From Thermoplasmata archaeon (GTDB lineage Archaea; Thermoplasmatota; Thermoplasmata; Thermoplasmatales; Thermoplasmataceae), in assembly GCA_021811525.1 (NCBI GenBank), contig JAJZOK010000031.1, positions 1 to 9,233 on the forward strand: 9,233 nt of DNA. The letters are read 5' to 3'. Both the position numbers and the translations under genes were made by a program. The notes beneath the pieces are model-generated. The model was given only the letters and a program-made list of their open reading frames with translations. It ran no database searches and was not told the DNA's origin. How positions within the stretch are numbered: the first letter of the stretch is position 1; the number at the start of each line of letters is the position of its first letter. This document shows positions 1 to 6,600 of the stretch, piece after piece.

Positions 1-119
1 GAATTCACCTCCACGGCGTTAAAGATTGAGGAATAATATGAGAGGCGGTCTTTCACGCCTTTCCTGTAGAAGGCAGTGTTCCAGTCCGGGTAAATCCAAC
101 CAGAACTGCCTATCCTTAT
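1..119 (-). CDS. DUF72 (YecE-like) family protein, N-terminal fragment
   Basis: This is a partial gene running off the left edge, with about 39 codons visible. The translation begins IRIGSSGWIYPDW and continues through an FYRKG segment, LSYYSSIF and NAVEVN, which is the conserved opening of DUF72 proteins (IGTSGWxYxxW, then LxYYxxxFxxVExN). DUF72 proteins are TIM-barrel-like and of unknown biochemical role, usually near 240-290 residues, so most of the gene lies outside. The frame is open from the in-frame stop at 141-143, but it holds no ATG, GTG or TTG before the conserved segment. I placed the start at the ATA codon 119-117, five bases after a weak GGTAG. That start is tentative. The gene follows the acyl-CoA dehydrogenase with only a few bases between them, so the two are probably co-transcribed. 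Family assignment is firm; the start is not. Confidence 0.75.
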   Translation of the reverse strand, partial: MRIGSSGWIYPDWNTAFYRKGVKDRLSYYSSIFNAVEVN

Positions 120-124
120 ATTGT

Positions 125-1264
125 CTACCGTAGCAGCTCCCTAGCTATGATAATCCTCTGTATCTGGTTCGTGCCTTCATAAATCTGGGTGATCTTCGCA
201 TCCCTCATGTGCCTCTCGGCATCGAATTCTGTCGTGTATCCATATCCACCAAACAGCTGAAGGCAGTCAGTGGTTATTTTCATTGCCACATCCGAGGCGT
301 ACAGCTTGGCTTCTGATGAAATTTTAATGGCATTCTCATGCTTGTCCCATGCTTCTGCAGCCCTGTAGGTCATGAGTTTTGCAGCGTCGACCTGGGTTGC
401 CATGTCAGCCAGCATAAACTGTATGCCCTGGAAACTGGATATGCTGGTACCAAATTGTTTCCTCTGCTTTACATAATCCACGGCTTCCTCAAGAGCACCC
501 TCAGCTATGCCCAGCGCCTGCGCAGCTATTGCGATTCTGCCGGAATCCAGTGTCTCCATTACTACCTTAAAGCCAGAATTTTCCTCTCCTATGATGTTGT
601 TCAGAGGAACTTCGACATCGTTGAATTCAAGTTCTACTGTGCTGCTTCCCCTGATCCCAAGTTTCTCTATGTCCCTGCTTATCCGGAATCCGGGCATGTC
701 AGAATCCACAACAAAAGTGGAGATGCCCCTGTGTGCCTTTGACGGATCTGTAACAGCGGATACAACGAAGAATTTGGAAATCCTGCCGTTTGAGATGAAT
801 ATCTTGCTGCCATTGAGGACATAATGGTCACCTTTTTTTTCTGCCCTTGTTTTGATGGAAGCTGCATCGCTGCCAGCGCTAGTTTCAGTGATTGCGAGCC
901 CGCCAATTTCCCCTTCTGCAATTCTCTTAAGGTAGCGCTTTTTCAGGTCTTCACTGCCAAACATGATCAACGGATCAGCGAAAAGCGTAAGCGCTCCGTC
1001 TAGGACCAAAGCAGTACTGGGGCATGCCTTTGACAGTTCCTCAATAACCCTGACCAGAAAACTAAAGCTGAGTCCTGCTCCACCATATTCCTTGGGAATA
1101 TAACTCTGGAACAGGCCAAGATCACGCATTCTCTGTATGAGCTTTTCGGGGACCTCCTTGTTCCTGTCTATTTCCTTTGCAAGGGGCTTTACCTCCTTCA
1201 TTGCAAATTCTTTCACATATTGCAGAATGTCCAGTTCATCCTGGCTCAGTTTAGCTTCAATCAT
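125..1264 (-). CDS. Acyl-CoA dehydrogenase, short/medium-chain type
   Basis: This flavoenzyme oxidises an acyl-CoA to the trans-2-enoyl-CoA in the cytoplasm and passes electrons to an electron-transfer flavoprotein. The 379 residues match the usual family length. Visible landmarks are the first family signature AITETSAGSDAAS (residues 124-136), the flavin-contacting QRKQFG (267-272), and the second signature starting QLFGGYGY (336) and running to the Asp of RDAK. The C-terminal IYEGTNQIQR carries Glu363 at the position of the catalytic base used by short- and medium-chain enzymes, so it is probably active. Chain length and branched versus straight substrate cannot be read reliably. No ETF, thiolase or CoA ligase gene is in the window. 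The start ATG has no Shine-Dalgarno but has an A/T-rich box about 25 bases upstream, which suggests a leaderless message. The DUF72 gene follows at once downstream. Confidence 0.93.
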   Translation of the reverse strand: MIEAKLSQDELDILQYVKEFAMKEVKPLAKEIDRNKEVPEKLIQRMRDLGLFQSYIPKEYGGAGLSFSFLVRVIEELSKACPSTALVLDGALTLFADPLIMFGSEDLKKRYLKRIAEGEIGGLAITETSAGSDAASIKTRAEKKGDHYVLNGSKIFISNGRISKFFVVSAVTDPSKAHRGISTFVVDSDMPGFRISRDIEKLGIRGSSTVELEFNDVEVPLNNIIGEENSGFKVVMETLDSGRIAIAAQALGIAEGALEEAVDYVKQRKQFGTSISSFQGIQFMLADMATQVDAAKLMTYRAAEAWDKHENAIKISSEAKLYASDVAMKITTDCLQLFGGYGYTTEFDAERHMRDAKITQIYEGTNQIQRIIIARELLR

Positions 1265-1281
1265 GAATCATTATTTAACTC

Positions 1282-1295
1282 AAAATAAATAAATT
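1282..1295 (-). promoter_or_regulatory. TATA-like box for the acyl-CoA dehydrogenase
   Basis: On the minus strand this reads AATTTATTTATTTT, centred about 25 bases before the ATG at 1264. That spacing fits archaeal TATA-box placement with transcription starting at or next to the start codon, and no Shine-Dalgarno lies before that ATG. The element was chosen by composition and spacing only. Confidence 0.5.
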
Positions 1296-1331
1296 GTCGA
1301 CTAGGGGAAGTGCAGTGTCAATAAGGGTAGT

Positions 1332-1343
1332 TTTAAAAATATT
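1332..1343 (-). terminator. Possible T-tract terminator after the DUF3501 gene
   Basis: About 25 bases past the DUF3501 stop the minus strand reads ATATTTTTAAAA, a short T-run of the kind that can end archaeal transcription without a hairpin. No stable stem is evident. It is weak, and could equally be incidental A/T-rich DNA upstream of the acyl-CoA dehydrogenase promoter. Confidence 0.25.
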
Positions 1344-1367
1344 ATGAAACGAAGAAGCAGCTGTAAT

Positions 1368-1940
1368 TTAGAACTTTAGTTCCTTCTTGAGGTCTGCCAG
1401 CAGGCCATCAGGAATTTTGGCCGCCTCGTTGTATCCTTCCTTCCTTGTTTCAATATACACGTTCTTTGAACTGCTGAATTTCTCATGGTCTGCTTTAGTG
1501 AACTTGAACTTAAGGTACTGAAGTGTCGATTCGAGAACTTCAGTTGATCTCCCTTCTTCGGGGGTTCCCTTGACTTCATGGCCATCAAACGTCAGGAACA
1601 CTGAATTCTCAATGCCAGCCAGTTTCGGGATTTCCCTGATCATCTGTCTTTCATCCTCGAATTCAATGAACATTGAAACGCTAAGTTCAGTCGCGGTAGG
1701 TAGCTGGTCGCTGTAGACCCTTATGAGCCTGCCAACTTCTTCCCTGTCGTGGACATTCTCGATGAAGACCATTTCATTAATCTGGTTCAGCACTGTGTTT
1801 CTTGATTCGAAAAGAAAACTGAAGGTCTTTGTGACCAGTCTTCTCTTTTTCTTTTCTGAAACGATTTCGCGGGTTATGTCATCCCGCTTTGATTTATAAA
1901 TTTCCGGGGAGAAGATCTCCTCCGGTTTTATTGGCTCCAT
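1368..1940 (-). CDS. DUF3501 family protein
   Basis: This is a soluble protein of 190 residues with no signal peptide or membrane segment. It resembles the DUF3501 family in order and content: a basic KKKRR stretch (residues 30-34), the hallmark FESRNTVLNQINEM (44-57), an ELSVSMFIEF strand (85-94), LAGIENSVFL (107-116), and a STEVLESTLQYLKF segment near 132-145. The biochemical role of DUF3501 is unknown. In bacteria the family is commonly encoded beside rubrerythrin, often with an iron-sulfur oxidoreductase, so a part in peroxide or oxygen defence is a reasonable guess. Here it starts 10 bases after the rubrerythrin stop with only a weak ribosome-binding sequence, which suggests co-transcription and perhaps translational coupling. 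No iron-sulfur partner is present in this cluster. Assignment is by remembered family pattern. Confidence 0.82.
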   Translation of the reverse strand: MEPIKPEEIFSPEIYKSKRDDITREIVSEKKKRRLVTKTFSFLFESRNTVLNQINEMVFIENVHDREEVGRLIRVYSDQLPTATELSVSMFIEFEDERQMIREIPKLAGIENSVFLTFDGHEVKGTPEEGRSTEVLESTLQYLKFKFTKADHEKFSSSKNVYIETRKEGYNEAAKIPDGLLADLKKELKF

Positions 1941-1950
1941 AAGAATCAGA

Positions 1951-2370
1951 TTACTTGCTCAGGTTTGCCAAGGTGTCTTCATATTTCTTTGCATGTGATT
2001 TTTCGGCTTTTGATAGAATCTCGAACCAGTGTGCGATGTCCTCAAAGCTTTCTTCCCTTGCAGTCTTTGCAAACCCCGGATACATCTGGGTGTATTCGTA
2101 TGTTTCCCCTGCAATCGCAGACTTTAGGTTCTGTTCTGTGTTGCCGATTGGTTCGCCGGTGACTGGGTCTCCCACCTGTGCAAGGTACTTGAGATGGCCG
2201 AATGCATGGGCCGTTTCCCCGTCTGCTGTTGACCTGAAGATTGATGCTACTTCCTGCAGTCCCTCCTCATCTGCCTTCTGGGCGAAATAAAGGTATCTCC
2301 TGTTTGCCTGTGATTCACCTGCAAATCCAGCCTTGAGATTTTCTAGAGTCTTGCTGTTTTTTAGTTCCAA
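1951..2370 (-). CDS. Rubrerythrin without rubredoxin domain (erythrin type)
   Basis: This is a diiron ferritin-like protein expected to reduce hydrogen peroxide in the cytoplasm. The 139 residues form only the four-helix bundle. The metal ligands can be placed by family pattern: Glu19 in AGESQA, Glu52 and His55 in ETAH, Glu89 and Glu92 in ETYEYTQMY, and Glu123 and His126 in EKSH, so the site looks complete. The C-terminal rubredoxin domain (paired CxxC motifs) of classical rubrerythrin is absent, and the protein has no cysteine. Electrons must therefore come from another protein. The start is TTG: it is chosen because GGTGA ends four bases before it and the family N-terminus (LKNSKTLENLKAGFAGE) follows. 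It leads a two-gene unit with DUF3501 and lies 80 bases downstream of priS. Confidence 0.95.
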   Translation of the reverse strand: MELKNSKTLENLKAGFAGESQANRRYLYFAQKADEEGLQEVASIFRSTADGETAHAFGHLKYLAQVGDPVTGEPIGNTEQNLKSAIAGETYEYTQMYPGFAKTAREESFEDIAHWFEILSKAEKSHAKKYEDTLANLSK

Positions 2371-2374
2371 ATTA

Positions 2375-2379
2375 TCACC
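2375..2379 (-). promoter_or_regulatory. Shine-Dalgarno GGTGA that fixes a TTG start
   Basis: The minus strand reads GGTGA, then TAAT, then the TTG start of the rubrerythrin gene. GGTGA is complementary to the archaeal 16S rRNA 3' end, and the four-base spacing supports TTG as the true start codon. Confidence 0.75.
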
Positions 2380-2400
2380 GGGAATAGATTGCCATAAGCT

Positions 2401-2414
2401 ATAAGAAATTTATG
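2401..2414 (-). promoter_or_regulatory. Candidate TATA region for the rubrerythrin-DUF3501 unit
   Basis: The minus strand reads CATAAATTTCTTAT. A transcript starting about 25 bases downstream, near 2386, would have a leader of roughly 16 bases, just enough for the GGTGA site. Read-through from priS is the alternative. A second A/T-rich stretch near 2439-2447 could also serve. Confidence 0.35.
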
Positions 2415-2450
2415 ATAGCAGCTTCTAATTAATAATTGCTATAAATAGTA

Positions 2451-3650
2451 TCAAATCAATTTTGCAAATTTTCCAGCTGCGAGGAATACTCCGAGCGGGC
2501 CTGGAACGCTTTGTTCCCCGGATGCCAAATTGTGGGTCTCCCCATCAAAGTCAATCTTGTAATTCCGCAGGAGGTTTATCCTGAGTTCTGCATTTCTGAA
2601 TGCCCCTGCAACTGCATCCTCAAGTGGATTAAAATCCTGGAATTCCCCCAATTTTATCGGGACCACTGCAAGCCCGGTTTTTCCATGAAGGCTGTGCGGC
2701 AACCTGATCAGCCTGTGTATATCGGTGGTTACAGGTTCGTCTATCTCGCACTGATCTTCGTTTTTCACCTTCACCACAATGTAGTTCAGGACCTTTTCAT
2801 CATTCTTGTCCATTATCCTGTACTTTTTGAATCCCGGCATGGTCATGACTTCAATGCGTTTCAGGTTACCTCCGACCTGGGTAGACCTGTTGAGGTCTGT
2901 GAGGTAGTTCTGCATTGTCCTGATGTTACCGAGCAGTCCATGAAGGATCTCCTGCTTCTCGCTGTTTCCGAGGAGATCAGAGTAGAAGCTGCAGATGCTG
3001 TCATCAATTGTTTTTTTCCACCCGCTGAGTTTATGAGATGTTTCCTGCATAGATCTTCTCACATCGAATGTCGTGAAACCTTCACCGCGGATATAGTTGG
3101 CAATTTCCCTTCTTGAATCAGAAGACATCTGGTAAACGCTGTCCTCTACAACATGAACGTGATACCCTCTTCCTCCTGAAAAAAATACTTTGAGGTCCTT
3201 TTCATCGAACCCAAGGTCATCCATCAGGAATTTGAAAATAAGCCTCTGGGTATGCTTTTTGACTTCAGACAGAATTTCAGCATACGACATCCTGTCCGCC
3301 CCTGAAAGATGGTCTGCGTCGAGGTCAAAGATAAGTTCCGCGCCTTTCCATCCTTTCTCTTTCATGACCTTGTCGTCCGGATACCTGTAGTACGCAGTAG
3401 AGTAGTAGATGTGCCTTGGTGTATTCTTCCTGACGAAGAATCCAAGATCGGAAAGGTTCCGTACTGAACGGTGCCTTATCATTGTCCCAAAGAAAGGGAT
3501 GAAACCTATTTCCCTCTCCCCTATGAGGTCAACATCCCTACCCGTCCAGTTGCTGTAATAGCCTTGGAAAAGCGACTTTAGTTTCAGGTCGGAATCATCT
3601 ACTGGAAGCAACTTCTGGCTATCACAGAATATATTAATAGGGTTTACCAT
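2451..3650 (-). CDS. priS: DNA primase catalytic (small) subunit PriS
   Basis: This is the archaeal/eukaryotic-type primase polymerase subunit, which makes primers for replication together with PriL (not in the window). Numbered from the ATG at 3650, the catalytic pair is Asp109 and Asp111 in the LIFDLDAD strand. The nucleotide-binding SGGRGYHVHV follows at 158-167, and Asp310 in VTTD precedes RLIRLPHSLHGKTGL, where family members carry the third catalytic Asp and triphosphate contacts. The core is therefore complete. The cysteine/histidine zinc loop that other archaeal PriS proteins carry just after the DxD motif is missing. At 399 residues it is longer than the usual 330-360. Part of the excess may be a misplaced start: TTG at 3611 would give 386 residues and sits about 24 bases after a TATA-like box. 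I kept the outer ATG as the boundary, with low confidence in that start. Confidence 0.94.
   Translation of the reverse strand: MVNPINIFCDSQKLLPVDDSDLKLKSLFQGYYSNWTGRDVDLIGEREIGFIPFFGTMIRHRSVRNLSDLGFFVRKNTPRHIYYSTAYYRYPDDKVMKEKGWKGAELIFDLDADHLSGADRMSYAEILSEVKKHTQRLIFKFLMDDLGFDEKDLKVFFSGGRGYHVHVVEDSVYQMSSDSRREIANYIRGEGFTTFDVRRSMQETSHKLSGWKKTIDDSICSFYSDLLGNSEKQEILHGLLGNIRTMQNYLTDLNRSTQVGGNLKRIEVMTMPGFKKYRIMDKNDEKVLNYIVVKVKNEDQCEIDEPVTTDIHRLIRLPHSLHGKTGLAVVPIKLGEFQDFNPLEDAVAGAFRNAELRINLLRNYKIDFDGETHNLASGEQSVPGPLGVFLAAGKFAKLI
3628..3640. promoter_or_regulatory. Palindromic TATA-like box between priS and the S53 protease
   Basis: The A/T-rich stretch AATATATTAATAG contains TATTAATA (3632-3639), identical on both strands. 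Its centre is about 27 bases before the protease ATG at 3663, and about 24 bases before a TTG (3611) in the priS frame on the other strand. Both distances fit TATA-to-transcript-start spacing with leaderless messages. It lies inside priS if that gene starts at 3650. Confidence 0.5.
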
Positions 3651-3662
3651 TTGAGCCGGCAG

Positions 3663-6600
3663 ATGTTCAGGGCCACTATTACTGCCATTACTTTCTCAAT
3701 AATCATGCTGACGGGTTCCATGTTGATTATACCGGCAACTTCCGGAGCTCATGGAGATAATGCTTTATCGCAGCTTTCATTTTCAACACCAACCTGGACG
3801 CGGGATATTCCACCGCAAGCCAATTTTACAGTATACGTTCCGTCCAATCCATATGACGTTGCTGTGGCGGATAATGCCCTGAACCAGGTCGGAATAGTAC
3901 CCCATAAATATGGGCTCCTGTGGACATTCTCTGTCCCAGCTCCATTGGCCCAAACAGTAAATCATACACTTCATTCCCTTACCTTTAATTCGGGCATCAC
4001 TTTCTTTTACAATGAAAACCAAACCATCGTTAACCCTTCACTGACCTATTCCTATGTTGGCCAGAATCTAAACATCCCCTTTGCATTTACTCCCAATGTA
4101 CTTGCCAGAGCATACAATTTCACCTGGCCAATTGCTCATGGAATCAATGGTTCCGGCATCGCCATTGGAATAGTTGATGCTTACGGAAATCCCAATATCA
4201 AATATGACCTCAGGGCATTCGATTCGGTCAATGGGCTCCCACCTGTGAACCTGTCCATCCAATATCCCAACGGAGTACCGGCCACCTATAACGCCACCTG
4301 GGCAATGGAGACCTCTACTGATGTTGAATGGGCACATGCGTTGGCACCGGCTGCCAGGATTGTCCTGCTCGTTGCGACTTCCCCTTATACCAATGAACTG
4401 CAGGCTGTAGTCAGTTATGCGGTATCAAATCATCTTGCAAACATCCTTTCCCTTAGCTGGGGTTCTCCTGAAACTGCGCTATCTGCGAGTTCTGAGTTAA
4501 CCTATTCAAAGGTGTACTCACAGGCCGCCTCTCAAGGAATCACTGTTCTCGCTGCATCCGGCGACAATGGAGCATACACTGGATCAAAGCTCAGTGTTGA
4601 CTTCCCTGCGTCTGACCCAAATGTAACCGGTGTGGGCGGGACTTCTCTTTACGCAGTAGCTGATAAGTTTCAGCAGTCTGGCTGGGGAGGAGTGGTCAAT
4701 GGCCAGTCATACGGGAGCGGCGGAGGCTACAGCACGGTTTTCAACACGCCATACTGGCAGTCTGCAAAGGGGTACAATGATACCAGGAGGGGTGTGCCTG
4801 ATGTGGCAATGGATGCAAACAAGTACACAGGAGTATATGTGATATCCAGCGGTGGGCAATACATTGTTGGAGGGACAAGTGTTGCAACACCCATATGGGC
4901 AGATGTGGTTGCCCTTATTGAACAGAAAGCGGGTGTTCATCTCCCATCTATAAACCCACTGCTGTACCAGATCGCGCGGACGCCTCTTTACGACAGCTCC
5001 TTCACCCAGATCGTGTCGGGCACTAACGGCTACTACCTGAACAGCCCTTACTGGAATCCTGTCACTGGACTGGGGACCCCTAAGGTATCGGCCCTCATAA
5101 ACGCATCAAGGGAAATAATTGCTGGATATGGGGGTATTGCTCTTTTCAACGGCACGAGGTCATACAATGCAACTAGCATATCTGCGGACCTTAACCTTAC
5201 GCCAAATCAAGACAGATTGGCGAACAATGGCACTACATTCTATTATGCGGGTTTTTACTCAGATCCCCTCAATTATGTAAGATTCGGGGTAACACTCAAT
5301 TCCAGCGGGGAAAGCCTGAAGCTCGTGCTTGCGCAGTCTGGAAGCCAGTACATCAGGACCTATGCAATGCCTCCCTTGCTCTCAGAGAAACTGAGCCTTT
5401 TCAATGTGGGAATTTCAATGGGCAAATACGGCGTTACGGTTACAACCAGTGACGGTTTCACCCGGAGCATACCTGCATTCCTCAATTTCTCCGGTACAAT
5501 GTCACCCACGCTTGGAACCTCCCAGTTTGAATCCCAGACAAACCTGACAGTGATTAGCCCCGGCACTTTCAGCTCCATTACCCTCAGCAACGGAAGCACT
5601 CCTTTTTCTCCGGAATATGTTTATTTCCAGCATTATGACCATATTGGCCTGGAATCTTATTCTACCATTGATGCCAATTACGCCGGTGGGCAGCTCCAGT
5701 TTTACTCATCATCCAAGGCGGAAAGTACTTTATTAGGCAGTGCCGGGAACGCTGTTCCGGAAATAACATACCACCAGAGTTTTGGTTTTCCCTCACAGGT
5801 GGCCTTCAGTCTCAGTGGGGTTTCGGGAACTGTTAACTGGACCTTTGACAATGTTTCCCAGAATTCAAATATCTTTGATGTCAGAAATGGCGGGTATTTT
5901 ACTGTTAATGCAACATACACCTCAGGTGGAGTTCTGCAGACTGCCTCCCGGAACATAACCCTGCCTAACATGCATCTTGCCAATGTATCGGTGAACTATA
6001 CCATTAATGGCACAAATTTCCCTGGAACCAAAATTACAGCACTTTATTTCTACAGTTACGCTTACAGCAAGCCTGGCATGCAGATTCCTGCTTTGAATAT
6101 GAGCACGCCCGTAAGTGCATCAGCCCCAGGCTTTTATGGAGGAACTTCCACAATTTCAGGTTCTCAGAATATCAGCCTGAAGCTTGTCCCCATGAATGTC
6201 AGCCTTTCCATATTTGTGTTCAACTCCAATGCCACAGTAACTTTTGACAACCTGACTGTTCCACAGGCTGGAGGTTATCATGTTAGAAGCATTTCGCCCG
6301 GTATGCTGGTTAATATTAATATTTCAGCAGCAGGATATTCCAACCAGAGCGAAAAAGTGCTGCTGCAACCTGGTGAGAACATGAGCATTCAGGCCAACCT
6401 AATGCCTGTTCGTGGATCTTTCAACGTGCTTTCCGGTACTGTGACGGATTCCATATATGCTTTCCCAGTGGAAGGTGCATTGGTGAGGTTGAATTCCACA
6501 GACGGATCGTTTACAAACTCCACGGGATATTATTTCGTCTACCCTGCAACAGGCAAGTATAATGTCAGCGCTTCCGCGGATATGTACGATAACTTCAGCA

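Noticed and set aside
1..6. GAATTC (EcoRI site) exactly at the window edge, perhaps a cloning junction
   Set aside because: The bases fit the DUF72 coding frame (VN followed by a Ser codon start), so nothing marks it as artificial.
1344..1379. Tiny plus-strand frame beginning ATG AAA CGA in the gap before the DUF3501 gene
   Set aside because: It is only 11 codons, has no ribosome-binding site, and runs into the end of the DUF3501 gene.
2427..2437. Inverted repeat AATTA-A-TAATT upstream of the rubrerythrin gene
   Set aside because: Five-base arms made only of A and T are expected by chance in such DNA; there is no second copy or known regulator motif to support an operator.
2511..3116. A 201-codon open frame on the plus strand opposite priS
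   Set aside because: It lies wholly within the well-supported priS gene on the other strand, and its translation has no recognisable motif or domain order.
3651..3662. TTG at 3651 as the protease start
   Set aside because: It adds only four residues before a normal signal peptide beginning at ATG 3663, has no Shine-Dalgarno, and gives poorer spacing to the TATA-like box.
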